From the NCBI GenBank assembly GCA_051418055.1, contig JBPRGH010000085.1, positions 124,001 to 188,000 of the forward strand: a stretch of 64,000 nt of DNA. Direction: 5' to 3'. The notes below the pieces were generated by a model, which was not told the origin of the DNA, searched no databases, and was given only the letters and a program-made list of their open reading frames with translations. Source of the stretch: JBPRGH01 sp051418055. Its GTDB lineage: Bacteria; Bacteroidota; Bacteroidia; Cytophagales; Cyclobacteriaceae. Shown here in pieces: positions 25,576 through 35,682 of this stretch; the stretch's first letter is position 1, and every line of letters starts with the position of its first letter. A program made the position numbers and the translations under genes.

Positions 25576-25936
25576 GTTTAAAGTAAATCCTAAAGGAAAT
25601 AAAGATTCGAGTCTTTTCTCGAAAGTGGAAAAGTTTTTTAAACTGGATAATTATTTTGAGACCGGTATTCCGGTAAAATATTTTCCGGTTACAATGTACA
25701 TCACGTTATTGGGTATTTTATATATAGCCAATAGTCATTATGCTGAAAAAACAACCCGCCGTATCGACAGGCTTAAAACAGAAGTTGAAGACCTGAGGGC
25801 GGAGTTTACCACGTTAAAAGCTAATCAGATGTTTAGTGAAAAGCAGTCTGAAGTAGCTAAGCGTGTGAAGAGATTAGGTTTACAGGAAAGTTTACAGCCA
25901 CCACAAAAAATTCTTATACGAGAAGGTGAATATTAA
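25568..25936 (+). CDS. ftsL: FtsL-like cell division protein
   Basis: A 122-residue bitopic membrane protein: a basic cytoplasmic N-terminus, one helix (about 43-57, PVTMYITLLGILYIANS), and a periplasmic coiled coil (RRIDRLKTEVEDLRAEFTTLK). The sequence itself is too diverged to identify by motif, but the position between rsmH and ftsI, the topology and the coiled coil are those of FtsL, which bridges FtsB, FtsQ and the FtsWI synthase. It overlaps rsmH by 8 bp and ftsI by 11 bp. Confidence 0.8.
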   Translation: MNKFKVNPKGNKDSSLFSKVEKFFKLDNYFETGIPVKYFPVTMYITLLGILYIANSHYAEKTTRRIDRLKTEVEDLRAEFTTLKANQMFSEKQSEVAKRVKRLGLQESLQPPQKILIREGEY

Positions 25937-28019
25937 AAAATCCATATTACTGCGTGTGCGCATTGCCTTTCTTTTGGTGATGATCTTTGGCATAGCTGTT
26001 ATTGCCAAAATCGGTCATATTCAGTTTGTTGAGGGCGACAAATGGGTGGCTATGGCTGAACAGATGGGGCTTAAATATAAAACTATAAAAGCCACACGAG
26101 GAAATATTTATTCCGATAACGGAAGTCTTCTGGCTACCTCATTGCCATTTTACCGGGTTGCTTTTGATGCTACCATTGCTTCTAATAATGTATTTAATGC
26201 CGGTGTTGATTCGCTGGCCCTTAATCTGTCCCGGTTTTTTAAAGATTATTCCGCAAAGGAATATAAAAGAAAGATGATTGATGCCCGCTCAGGCAAAAAA
26301 CAGTTTATTTTATTGAACCACGATCAGATCAATTATCGAGAGATGAAAATGATGAAGAGCTGGCCAATATTTCGCGAAGGCCGTCTTGGGGGCGGTGTGA
26401 TCTTTGAAAAAATTGATCGGCGTTTTATGCCTTTTTCTAATTTAAGCAGACGCACGATCGGATTTATAAATGAAAATAATCGTGGGGCAGGATTGGAGTA
26501 CAGCTTTAATAATATTCTCGCTGGTCAGGATGGACAGCAACTTTATCAAAAAATAGCAGGAGGAAACTGGAAGCCCGTATTTGACGGCAAAGAAATACGT
26601 GCTGAGCATGGATATGATATAGAAACTACAATAGATGTAAATCTTCAGGATGTAACAGAAACTGCCTTATTACGGGCACTTGAAGATCATGAGGCGGATT
26701 ATGGTACTGCGGTAGTTATGGAGGTTAATACCGGAGAGATAAAGGCAATTTCTAATCTCGGGCGCAATTCAGGAGGATACTATCACGAAACTTATAATTA
26801 TGCCGTCGGTGGCCTGCATGAACCTGGCTCAACCTTTAAACTGGCTACCATGATAGCTTTACTGGAGGATGCCAATATTAATCTTGCCGACTCAATAGAT
26901 ACTGAAAAAGGAGAATATAAATTTTTTGATAATGTAGTCAGAGATCATGAAGAAGGTGGATATGGTGTCATTACTATTCAGGAATCATTTGAAAAATCTT
27001 CTAATGTGGCTATGGCAAAACTGGTGGAAAAGCATTTTGGGCACAGGCCGGAAAAATTCCTGGATTATGTTGACCAGCTGAATCTTTCAAAACCCCTTGG
27101 TTTTCAGATAAAAGGAGAGGGTAAGCCGAAAATTAAGCGTCCTGGGGATAAATCATGGAGCGGGATCACACTTCCCTGGATGGCCTATGGTTATGGTCTT
27201 GAAGTAACACCCCTTCAAACACTGACGCTTTATAATGCGATTGCAAATAAAGGAAAAATGATAAAACCGATCATTGTTAAATCGGTAAGGAATGCAGATA
27301 ATGTAAAGGAAAAATATAAAGCCAGTGTGTTAAATCCTCAGGTTTGCTCTGATGTGACCCTCAGAAAACTTCAGATGATGCTTGAAGGGGTAGTATCAAG
27401 AGGAACAGCACAAAATATAAAAGGAACCCATTATACAGTAGCGGGTAAAACCGGTACATCACAGCTTTTGGAAAACGGCAGATATACTAAAAAATATATC
27501 ACTTCTTTTGTTGGTTATTTTCCGGCACATGCGCCACGATATAGCGCAATTATTTTAATTCGAAATCCTAAAGGGTGGCGACAATATGGTAGCAATGTAG
27601 CTGCTCCTGTATTTAAGGAAATTGCAGATAATATTTATGCCCGGGATATTAAAATGCACAGGCCGATGATGGCTGATTATGTGCCTGAGCGTGGGATCTT
27701 TCCTGTTATTAAAGCGGGAAACCTTGAGGACCTTACCTACCTGTGTAACGAATTTGGTATATCAAACCATTCAAAAGCTAAGGAAGAGTGGGTGCAGACA
27801 AATGTAAAGGGTAATGCAGTCTATTGGAAAGATGTAAATAAAATCAAAAAAGCAGTGCCTGATGTGACAGGAATGACATTAAAAGATGCTTTATACCTTC
27901 TGGAAAATGAGGGGTACAGAGTATCATTTTCCGGAGCAGGAAGAGTTAAAAAACAGTCAGAATTGCCGGGAAGAAAGCTTCCAAAGGGAAGCATCATAAG
28001 ATTAGAGTTGGATTCATGA
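25926..28019 (+). CDS. ftsI: Division-specific penicillin-binding transpeptidase FtsI with PASTA domain
   Basis: A 697-residue class B PBP. After one membrane helix (about 11-28) come the dimerisation domain (ATRGNIYSDNGSLLAT) and the transpeptidase with S302-TF-K305, S358-S-N360 and K508-T-G. The last ~60 residues (about 638-697) form a PASTA domain (VPDVTGMTLKDALYLLENEGYRVSF), unlike E. coli FtsI and more like PBP2x. The start is GTG, overlapping ftsL by 11 bp, and the end overlaps murE by 4 bp. It cross-links septal peptidoglycan with FtsW as partner. Confidence 0.95.
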   Translation: MNIKKSILLRVRIAFLLVMIFGIAVIAKIGHIQFVEGDKWVAMAEQMGLKYKTIKATRGNIYSDNGSLLATSLPFYRVAFDATIASNNVFNAGVDSLALNLSRFFKDYSAKEYKRKMIDARSGKKQFILLNHDQINYREMKMMKSWPIFREGRLGGGVIFEKIDRRFMPFSNLSRRTIGFINENNRGAGLEYSFNNILAGQDGQQLYQKIAGGNWKPVFDGKEIRAEHGYDIETTIDVNLQDVTETALLRALEDHEADYGTAVVMEVNTGEIKAISNLGRNSGGYYHETYNYAVGGLHEPGSTFKLATMIALLEDANINLADSIDTEKGEYKFFDNVVRDHEEGGYGVITIQESFEKSSNVAMAKLVEKHFGHRPEKFLDYVDQLNLSKPLGFQIKGEGKPKIKRPGDKSWSGITLPWMAYGYGLEVTPLQTLTLYNAIANKGKMIKPIIVKSVRNADNVKEKYKASVLNPQVCSDVTLRKLQMMLEGVVSRGTAQNIKGTHYTVAGKTGTSQLLENGRYTKKYITSFVGYFPAHAPRYSAIILIRNPKGWRQYGSNVAAPVFKEIADNIYARDIKMHRPMMADYVPERGIFPVIKAGNLEDLTYLCNEFGISNHSKAKEEWVQTNVKGNAVYWKDVNKIKKAVPDVTGMTLKDALYLLENEGYRVSFSGAGRVKKQSELPGRKLPKGSIIRLELDS

Positions 28020-29479
28020 CGAAACTGAAAGATATATTATATAAAGTTTCTATAAATGCCACCTTTGGTGATATGGAGCGTAATGTTGCTGGTCTTGCTA
28101 TGGATTCCAGGCAGGTTGAGCAGGATTATGCTTTTATAGCCATTAAAGGGACAGTGGTGGATGGCCATGAATTTATTCCTCAGGCTTTGGAAAATGGAGC
28201 TAAGGCAATTATTTGTGAAAATCTTCCTGAAAACCTGGAGAAAGATGTGACCTATGTATCTGTTGCCAACAGTGCGATGGCATTAGGAATAATGTCTTCT
28301 AATTTTTATGGTAATCCTTCATCCAAACTTCAGGTTGTTGCTGTAACAGGAACAAATGGCAAAACAACAGTAGCTACAGTACTTTTTCAGCTTTTTAAAG
28401 AGCTTGGTTATCATGTAGGATTACTTTCCACGGTACATAATAAAATTGATGATGAGATTATACCCACCACACATACAACTCCGGATGCAATAAAAATAAA
28501 TGAGTTGTTGGCGCTGATGGTTAAAGAAAAATGCCAGTTCTGTTTTATGGAGGCAAGTTCACATGCTATTGAGCAAAGCAGGATAGCCGGATTAACAATA
28601 GCGGGAGGGATATTTACAAACATTTCTCATGAGCACCTTGATTATCATAAAACCTTTGATGCATATATAGCTGCCAAAAAGAAGTTATTTGACATGCTTC
28701 CGTCTTCAGCATTTGCGCTGGTAAATGTTGATGATAAACGTGGCAATGTGATGCTGCAAAACACTAAAGCATCAAAAAAAACTTATGCCATTAAAGGAAT
28801 GGCCGATTACAGGGCAAAGATAATCTCCGATACTATTGAAGGCCTTGAGCTGGAAATTGAGGGCCAAAGTGTTTGGTTTAGATTGATCGGAGAATTTAAT
28901 GCCTCTAATTTAATGGCTGCCTATGGTTGCTCCGACCTTTTAGGTGAGGATAAAGAGGAGGTTTTAAAAGCATTATCTGCAATTGAAGGTGCTGCTGGTC
29001 GTTTTACACGCGTATTGCCTGGACACCCAATAACAGCTATTGTTGATTATGCCCATTCTCCGGATGCATTACAAAATGTGCTGGAAACAATAACAAAACT
29101 ACGTACAGGAAACGAACAGGTTATTACTGTAGTGGGATGTGGGGGTAACAGGGATAAAACGAAAAGGCCACTAATGGCAGATATTGCCTGTAAGTTTAGT
29201 GACAAAGTGGTCTTTACATCCGATAATCCCAGGGATGAGGATCCACAGGTTATTATCGATGAAATGAAAAAAGGAGTAACTCCGGCAGATACCCGCAAGA
29301 CATTATCTATGGTAGATCGTGAAGAAGCAATAAAAACAGCTTGCTTATTAGCGCAAGCCGGGGATATAGTTTTAGTGGCAGGAAAGGGTCACGAGACTTA
29401 TCAGGAAGTCAGAGGTGTGAAAAGGCATTTTGACGACAGAGAAGTAGTTACAAAGATTTTAAAAATGTTAGAAAAATAA
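28016..29479 (+). CDS. murE: UDP-MurNAc-tripeptide synthetase MurE (meso-DAP-type)
   Basis: A 487-residue Mur ligase adding the third amino acid. It has the ATP loop TGTNGKTT (111-118), the SSHAIEQSR motif and DNPR at 403-406, the signature that selects meso-diaminopimelate rather than lysine. So the peptidoglycan should contain meso-DAP. It starts within the ftsI stop (4-bp overlap) and is followed by mraY after 3 bp. Confidence 0.96.
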   Translation: MTKLKDILYKVSINATFGDMERNVAGLAMDSRQVEQDYAFIAIKGTVVDGHEFIPQALENGAKAIICENLPENLEKDVTYVSVANSAMALGIMSSNFYGNPSSKLQVVAVTGTNGKTTVATVLFQLFKELGYHVGLLSTVHNKIDDEIIPTTHTTPDAIKINELLALMVKEKCQFCFMEASSHAIEQSRIAGLTIAGGIFTNISHEHLDYHKTFDAYIAAKKKLFDMLPSSAFALVNVDDKRGNVMLQNTKASKKTYAIKGMADYRAKIISDTIEGLELEIEGQSVWFRLIGEFNASNLMAAYGCSDLLGEDKEEVLKALSAIEGAAGRFTRVLPGHPITAIVDYAHSPDALQNVLETITKLRTGNEQVITVVGCGGNRDKTKRPLMADIACKFSDKVVFTSDNPRDEDPQVIIDEMKKGVTPADTRKTLSMVDREEAIKTACLLAQAGDIVLVAGKGHETYQEVRGVKRHFDDREVVTKILKMLEK

Positions 29480-29482
29480 GAA

Positions 29483-30688
29483 ATGCTCTATTACCTGTTT
29501 ACATGGCTTGACAGACAATTTGACCTCATTGGAGCGGGTGTATTCCAATTCATCTCCTTCCGTGCAGGTATGGCAGCCGTATTGTCCCTGATCATCACCA
29601 TAGCTTTCGGTAAACAGCTGATTAATCTCCTTAACAGAAAACAGGTAGGTGAAGAGATCAGGACGCTTGGTTTGGCGGGGGAGCAAACAAAAAGAGGCAC
29701 TCCGACAATGGGAGGGATTATAATAATAGGTGCTATCCTGATCCCGGTACTGCTTTTTGCAAGGGTTGATAATATATACGTAATACTTCTGTGTGTTTCC
29801 ACTTTATGGCTTGGGGCAATAGGATTCATTGATGATTATATCAAGGTATTTAAGAAGAATAAAGAAGGACTGGCTGGTAAATTTAAGGTTTTCGGGCAGG
29901 TGTCTTTAGGTATTATTGTTGGCCTTACTCTTTATTTTCATGAGGAAGTTGTTATACGGGAATATGAAACAGTAGAGGTATACGAGGAATCTGTAGGGGT
30001 CAATTATGCCGATGTTAAATCAATGAAAACAACAGTGCCTTTTTTCAAAGGTAATGAGCTTAATTACGACACAATAGTACCATATATTACTGAAGATTAT
30101 ACCTGGATCATATATGTTCTTATGGTAATAGTCGTAATTACAGCGGTATCCAATGGCGCTAATATTACTGATGGTATTGATGGTCTGGCTGCGGGAACCT
30201 CTGCGATTATTGGACTGACTCTGGCAGTTTTTGCCTATCTCTCAGGCCGTTTTGACTTCAGTGAATACCTGAGTATTCTTCATATCCCCAATTTAAGTGA
30301 AGTGGTAATATTCTGTGCTGCCTTTGTTGGAGCCTGTCTGGGTTTCCTTTGGTATAATGCCTATCCCGCACAGGTATTTATGGGCGATACTGGGAGCTTA
30401 TCATTGGGAGGCATAATAGCCGTTCTGGCACTTGTAGTTAGAAAGGAGCTAATGATCCCATTACTATGCGGGATCTTTTTAATTGAAAATTTGAGTGTGA
30501 TTATCCAGGTTTCCTACTTCAAATACACAAAAAAGAAGTATGGTGAGGGGCGGAGGGTATTTCTCATGTCTCCATTACATCATCATTATCAGAAGATGGG
30601 AATACAGGAATCAAAAATAGTATCAAGGTTTTGGATTGTAGGGATAATACTGGCAATACTCACATTGGCAACGTTAAAACTTAGATAA
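29483..30688 (+). CDS. mraY: Phospho-MurNAc-pentapeptide transferase MraY
   Basis: A 401-residue membrane enzyme that makes lipid I from UDP-MurNAc-pentapeptide and undecaprenyl phosphate. Visible signatures are GTPTMGGII, the IDDYIKVFKKNKEGLAGK Asp motif, NITDGIDGLAAG and PLHHHYQKMG. It is longer than the ~360 residues of E. coli, mostly through a loop after TM5 (about residues 155-205, VVIREYETVEV... and FFKGNELNYDT) that is common in Bacteroidota. It lies between murE and murD with gaps of 3 bp and 1 bp. Confidence 0.97.
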   Translation: MLYYLFTWLDRQFDLIGAGVFQFISFRAGMAAVLSLIITIAFGKQLINLLNRKQVGEEIRTLGLAGEQTKRGTPTMGGIIIIGAILIPVLLFARVDNIYVILLCVSTLWLGAIGFIDDYIKVFKKNKEGLAGKFKVFGQVSLGIIVGLTLYFHEEVVIREYETVEVYEESVGVNYADVKSMKTTVPFFKGNELNYDTIVPYITEDYTWIIYVLMVIVVITAVSNGANITDGIDGLAAGTSAIIGLTLAVFAYLSGRFDFSEYLSILHIPNLSEVVIFCAAFVGACLGFLWYNAYPAQVFMGDTGSLSLGGIIAVLALVVRKELMIPLLCGIFLIENLSVIIQVSYFKYTKKKYGEGRRVFLMSPLHHHYQKMGIQESKIVSRFWIVGIILAILTLATLKLR

Positions 30689-30689
30689 T

Positions 30690-32042
30690 TTGAGTAAGAA
30701 AATTACCATATTGGGTGCAGGAGAAAGTGGAACAGGGGCTGCTTTGTTAGGAAAGAACAAAGGATACGAAGTCTTTGTGTCTGATGGTAAGACTATAAAA
30801 ACAGAGTATAAAAACCTTCTTGATGAACATGAGATACCTTATGAAGAAGGGGGCCATTCTGACAAGATCAATGATGCTGACCTTGTAATAAAAAGCCCTG
30901 GTATTCCTTATGAGGCGGAAGTAGTGAATCGTTTTATAGCAAAAGGGGTCCAGGTAATTGACGAAATAGAGTTTGCTTACCAGCATAATAAATCAAAAAT
31001 AATTGCTATTACCGGTACTAATGGAAAGACGACAACGACGCTACTTACATATCATCTGCTGAAGAATGCAGGGATCAACGTGACATTAGCGGGAAATGTT
31101 GGGAAGAGTTTTGCCAAAGCGGTCCTTGAAAATTCTCCTGAATACTTTGTAGTGGAAGTAAGCTCTTTCCAGCTGGACGGAATAGATACATTTAAACCTG
31201 ATATTGCCATCCTTTTAAATATAACACCTGATCATCTTGACAGATACCAGGGTTCTATGGAAGCTTATGCAGCGTCCAAATTACGCATATCTAAGAATAT
31301 GGATGATAAATGCACCTTTATTTATTATGAGGATGACCCACAAATAAAGAAGCTGCTACATCTTGTTCCAAAAGATGTGGAGAGAAAACCTGTTTCTCTT
31401 CATAATCCTAATGCTGCTGGGTTCTATGATGAAAATAAAATTATTTTTCCCGGCCATACAGATTTTGAGATCTCAACCGAAGAACTCGCTCTAAAAGGTC
31501 CTCATAATTTTATTAACAGCATGTGTGCTGCATTAGCGGCAAAAAAAGCTCATGCAAAAAAGAAAAAAATACTTGCTGGATTAGAAAATTTTAAAAATTA
31601 TCCACACCGGCTTGAGAATGTGGGTGAGATCAGGGAGGTAACGTTTATAAATGATTCAAAAGCAACAAATGTACAGTCAGTAAAATATGCACTGGAGAGT
31701 TTTTCAGAGAATCTGATCTGGATAGCAGGAGGGATAGATAAAGGAAACGATTATTCATTGATACGACAACTGGTAGACCGGAAGGTTAAAATCCTGATCT
31801 GCCTTGGAAAGGATAATGAAAAACTTAAAAAGGCCTTTAATGATGTGGTGGATGAAATTTTTGAAACCACAATAGTTCAGGAGGCTGTACAACTCGCTAT
31901 ACAGCATGCTGATCCCGGTGACGTGGTGTTGCTTTCACCGGCATGTTCCAGCTTCGATCTTTTTTTAAATTATGAAGATCGCGGAAATCAATTTAAAAAT
32001 GCAGTAAGACAATTGGATAAAAACTTTAAATCGCCCCTATAA
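30690..32042 (+). CDS. murD: UDP-MurNAc-L-alanine--D-glutamate ligase MurD
   Basis: A 450-residue Mur ligase that adds D-Glu to UDP-MurNAc-Ala. The N-terminal Rossmann segment (ILGAGESGTGAALLGKNKGY), the ATP loop TGTNGKTTTT and the C-terminal DSKATNVQSVKYAL motif are typical. The start codon is TTG, the only option that keeps the GAGESG region. It overlaps ftsW by one base. Confidence 0.96.
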   Translation: MSKKITILGAGESGTGAALLGKNKGYEVFVSDGKTIKTEYKNLLDEHEIPYEEGGHSDKINDADLVIKSPGIPYEAEVVNRFIAKGVQVIDEIEFAYQHNKSKIIAITGTNGKTTTTLLTYHLLKNAGINVTLAGNVGKSFAKAVLENSPEYFVVEVSSFQLDGIDTFKPDIAILLNITPDHLDRYQGSMEAYAASKLRISKNMDDKCTFIYYEDDPQIKKLLHLVPKDVERKPVSLHNPNAAGFYDENKIIFPGHTDFEISTEELALKGPHNFINSMCAALAAKKAHAKKKKILAGLENFKNYPHRLENVGEIREVTFINDSKATNVQSVKYALESFSENLIWIAGGIDKGNDYSLIRQLVDRKVKILICLGKDNEKLKKAFNDVVDEIFETTIVQEAVQLAIQHADPGDVVLLSPACSSFDLFLNYEDRGNQFKNAVRQLDKNFKSPL

Positions 32043-33202
32043 TGGTAAAAGCTAAAAAATGGGTTGACGAAAATCTTCAGGGTGATCCGGTAATATGGAC
32101 AGTGGCTATTGCATTGTCGCTGCTGAGCATTCTGGTAGTATATAGTGCTACAGGCACCTTGGCCTTTAAAAGAATGGTTGATCCGGAAAAATATTTACTT
32201 AAGCACACTATGCTTGTGTTCCTTGGCCTTGTTGCCATGTATTGGGCTCATAAGATTGATTATCGTTACTATTCCAGATTATCAAAAATCGCCTTATGGA
32301 TAAGTATTCCATTGCTGCTTTTTACTTTTACTAATGGAGTTTCTTTAAATGATGCTTCCCGCTGGATCGAACTTCCTTTTATCAACTCTTCTTTTCAGCC
32401 CAGTGACCTGGCAAGTTTAGCCCTGATAGCAAGTTTGGCCGGGATGTTGGCAAAGCGCCAGCAATCTATTGAGGATTTTAAAGAATCTTTTATTCCAATC
32501 CTTATCTGGTGCGGAGTGATTTGCGGCCTGATCGCTTTAACAAATATTTCTTCGGCAATTCTGCTCTTTTCAACCTGCATGCTGATCATGTTCATAGGGA
32601 GAGTGCCATTGAAGTACTTATCAATGCTGGTTTTTGTTGGATTATTAGCTGGTACTGTAGCGGTAAAATATGGCGTTCGCGGAGATACTGCAAAAAACAG
32701 GATCACAAATTTTATTGAGGGTAAGGAACTTCCTTTTCAGGCAAAACATGCACGTATTGCTGTAGCATCCGGAGGAATAACAGGCAAAGGCCCGGGCCAG
32801 AGCCAGCAGCGAAATATACTACCTCACCCGTATTCTGATTTCGTGTATGCAATAATTATCGAAGAATATGGCATGATAGGCGGCGCCACTGTCGTCATTC
32901 TGTACCTGATCCTGTTAGGAAGGGGTATGAGGATCTCCTATTATAGCGAAAGGGCTTTTGGTGGTTTGCTCGCTGCAGGATTAAGCTTTGCGCTCGTATT
33001 GCAATCAATGGTGAATATGGGAGTAGTGGTAGGGCTTGGACCAATTACTGGTCTGCCGCTGCCAATGATAAGTATGGGGGGTACTTCTCTTTTATTTACA
33101 GGCCTGGCCCTGGGAATGCTGCAGAGTGTGGCACGGGGTGAAGTAGACCAGGTTTGGAGTGAAAATACAGGTGAAATTAGAAATATAGCGAAAGCAGCAT
33201 AA
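32042..33202 (+). CDS. ftsW: Septal peptidoglycan polymerase FtsW
   Basis: A 386-residue SEDS-family membrane glycosyltransferase. It has about ten helices, the SDFVYAIIIEEYGMIG segment with the conserved catalytic-side residues, and the SMVNMGVVVGLGPITGLPLPMISMGGTS region near the end, all FtsW/RodA signatures. Location beside murD and murG and pairing with the FtsI in the same cluster favour FtsW over RodA. It abuts murG with no gap. Confidence 0.94.
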   Translation: MVKAKKWVDENLQGDPVIWTVAIALSLLSILVVYSATGTLAFKRMVDPEKYLLKHTMLVFLGLVAMYWAHKIDYRYYSRLSKIALWISIPLLLFTFTNGVSLNDASRWIELPFINSSFQPSDLASLALIASLAGMLAKRQQSIEDFKESFIPILIWCGVICGLIALTNISSAILLFSTCMLIMFIGRVPLKYLSMLVFVGLLAGTVAVKYGVRGDTAKNRITNFIEGKELPFQAKHARIAVASGGITGKGPGQSQQRNILPHPYSDFVYAIIIEEYGMIGGATVVILYLILLGRGMRISYYSERAFGGLLAAGLSFALVLQSMVNMGVVVGLGPITGLPLPMISMGGTSLLFTGLALGMLQSVARGEVDQVWSENTGEIRNIAKAA

Positions 33203-34312
33203 GTGACTGAGAAAAAACCATATCGATTAATATTTAGCGGTGGAGGCACCGGTGGTCATATATTTCCTGCTGTTGCAGTGGCCGACAGGTTTAAGGAAAA
33301 ATATCCGGACGCCAATATACTATTTGTTGGCGCACAGGGAAAAATGGAGATGGTTAGGATTCCTAAAGCCGGATATGAGATCATTGGATTATGGATAAGC
33401 GGATTGCAGCGAAGGATAACATTACAAAATGTTCTATTCCCTGTGAAGGTAATCGTAAGTTATCTGATGGCCAGAAGGATCATTAAACAGTTTAAACCTG
33501 ATGTGGTAATAGGTACTGGCGGATATGCCAGTGGACCAATAGTAATGGCAGCTACTCAAAAAGGAGTGGCTACGGTCCTTCAGGAACAAAATTCCTATGC
33601 CGGACTGGCTAATAAAAATGTAGCACTGAAGGCCGATAAAATTTGTGTCGCCTATGAGAATATGGAGCGTTTTTTTCCAAAACATAAAATTGTAATAACC
33701 GGAAACCCTGTTAGGAAGGATTTACTCAAAGAATTACCGTCTAAATCTGAAGCTCTGGCATATTGGGGATTAAAAGAGGATCGGCAGACAATACTGATAG
33801 TGGGGGGAAGCCTCGGAGCCAGAACGATAAATGATAGTGTATTAAAAAGCCTGCCGGAATGGAAAGAACATAATATTCAGGTGATCTGGCAGACCGGCCG
33901 TTTCTATTATGATGAAATGTCAAGAAAGGCAAGGAAAATAGATTATGAGGATCTGGAGATAAAAGAGTTTATAGATGATATGAACATGGCTTATGCTGCA
34001 GCTGATATCATTATTTCCAGAGCCGGAGCTTTATCCATTTCGGAACATTGCCTGATTAAAAAGCCGGTGATATACATTCCAAGCCCAAATGTTGCAGAAG
34101 ATCATCAGCGAAAAAATGCAAAGGCGCTGGTTGATAAAGATGCAGCCATAATGATAAAAGATATTGAGGCCCGGGAGAAATTGTCTGGTAAGGTAACCAA
34201 ATTGATCAAAGACAAAGATCGGCAGAGGGAATTATCACAAAATATAGCACAGCTTGGTAAACCAGATGCAGCTGAACAAATAGTAAGAGAAATAGAAAAA
34301 TTATTGAATTGA
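33203..34312 (+). CDS. murG: Lipid II synthase MurG
   Basis: A 369-residue GT28 glycosyltransferase that adds GlcNAc to lipid I on the inner face of the membrane. The N-terminal GGGTGGHIFPAVAVAD loop, the GTGGYASGP and LQEQNSYAGLANK motifs, and the ISRAGALSISE plus PSPNVAEDHQRKNA donor-binding motifs are present. The start is GTG, directly at the end of ftsW; the stop overlaps murC by 4 bp. Confidence 0.97.
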   Translation: MTEKKPYRLIFSGGGTGGHIFPAVAVADRFKEKYPDANILFVGAQGKMEMVRIPKAGYEIIGLWISGLQRRITLQNVLFPVKVIVSYLMARRIIKQFKPDVVIGTGGYASGPIVMAATQKGVATVLQEQNSYAGLANKNVALKADKICVAYENMERFFPKHKIVITGNPVRKDLLKELPSKSEALAYWGLKEDRQTILIVGGSLGARTINDSVLKSLPEWKEHNIQVIWQTGRFYYDEMSRKARKIDYEDLEIKEFIDDMNMAYAAADIIISRAGALSISEHCLIKKPVIYIPSPNVAEDHQRKNAKALVDKDAAIMIKDIEAREKLSGKVTKLIKDKDRQRELSQNIAQLGKPDAAEQIVREIEKLLN

Positions 34313-35682
34313 AGCTGTTAAACTACGATAGTGTTTATTTTTTAGGAATTGGAGGGATAGGTATGAGCGCCCTGGCCAGGTGGTTTATGTACCATGGCTA
34401 TGAGGTAGCAGGATATGATCGTGTACGTACAGACTTGTGTAAAAAACTGGAGTCTGAAGGTATGGATATCCATTATGAGGATGATCCTGAAAAGCTTCCA
34501 TCAAACAGATCTGTTGACACTACTTTAATTATTTACACTCCTGCTATCCCTAAGGGTCATAAAGAGCGTAAGCAACTATTGGATGAGGGGTTTGAGCTTA
34601 AAAAAAGATCTGAAGTGCTGGGTATTATTTCCAGGTCATTCTACACTGTAGCAGTTGCAGGTACGCATGGAAAAACTACTACTTCCAGCTTGATTGCACA
34701 TCTGTTGAATTATGCAGGAAAAGACGTTACTGCATTTTTAGGTGGCATTTCTACGGATCTGAATTCTAACTTTATAGCTAATAAAACCAAAGATGCAGTT
34801 GCTGTAGTGGAAGCAGATGAATTTGATCGTTCATTCCTTTCATTACATCCTAACATTGCCATCATTACAAATACTGATGCCGATCACCTGGATATCTATG
34901 GTAATCGCGATCATCTGTTAGAATCTTTCCGTGCATTTGCTGAAAAAGTAGATAAACAAGGAAATTTATTTATAAACGATAAATATTCTGAAGAGCTGGG
35001 AGTTAGATATTCTAATACCAGCACTTATGGTTTAAACCGGGGGCAGTTTTTTGCCAGTAACATATCCATTAGGGATGGATATTTTTACTTTGACTTCCAG
35101 GGAGAAGAAAAGATTATTCACGAGTTGAAATTAGGTGTTCCCGGTTTTCATAATGTTGAGAATGCTGTTGCTGCGGTTGCTGTGGCACTGGCTTTAAATA
35201 TTCCAGATGAAAAGATCAGAAATGGTCTGGCAGCATTCAAGGGAGTGAAGAGAAGGTTTGAGTTTATACTTCGCTCAGAAGAAAATGTCTTTATTGATGA
35301 TTATGCGCATCACCCTACTGAAATTGAAGCTTTCATCAGCTCAGTGAAGGCATTATATCCGGGAAGGCATGTGACAGTTATTTTTCAGCCTCACCTCTAC
35401 AGTCGTACAAGAGATTTTGCTGAAGGTTTTGTCGAAAGCCTCTCCTTGGCCGACAGAGTGATACTGCTGGATATCTACCCTGCCAGGGAAGAACCTATAC
35501 CCGGTGTTACATCCGATATTATTTATCAGGATTTATCGACAGATAAAATGAGATGTGAAAAAGAAACGCTATTGGAATGCCTTGGCTCTATAAATACAGA
35601 TGTAATTGCTACTGTAGGGGCCGGTGATATAGATACTATGGTACCGAAGATTAAAGAGTGGCTTAAAAAGGAGGAGGTATGA
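34309..35682 (+). CDS. murC: UDP-N-acetylmuramate--L-alanine ligase MurC
   Basis: A 457-residue Mur ligase that adds L-Ala first. Signatures are the N-terminal YFLGIGGIGMSALARWF, the ATP loop GTHGKTTTSSLIAH, the EADEFDRSFL segment and the DDYAHHPTEIEA motif. The start is TTG, within the end of murG (4-bp overlap), and the 3' end overlaps ftsQ by 4 bp. No ddl or murB follows, unlike in proteobacterial clusters. Confidence 0.97.
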   Translation: MKLLNYDSVYFLGIGGIGMSALARWFMYHGYEVAGYDRVRTDLCKKLESEGMDIHYEDDPEKLPSNRSVDTTLIIYTPAIPKGHKERKQLLDEGFELKKRSEVLGIISRSFYTVAVAGTHGKTTTSSLIAHLLNYAGKDVTAFLGGISTDLNSNFIANKTKDAVAVVEADEFDRSFLSLHPNIAIITNTDADHLDIYGNRDHLLESFRAFAEKVDKQGNLFINDKYSEELGVRYSNTSTYGLNRGQFFASNISIRDGYFYFDFQGEEKIIHELKLGVPGFHNVENAVAAVAVALALNIPDEKIRNGLAAFKGVKRRFEFILRSEENVFIDDYAHHPTEIEAFISSVKALYPGRHVTVIFQPHLYSRTRDFAEGFVESLSLADRVILLDIYPAREEPIPGVTSDIIYQDLSTDKMRCEKETLLECLGSINTDVIATVGAGDIDTMVPKIKEWLKKEEV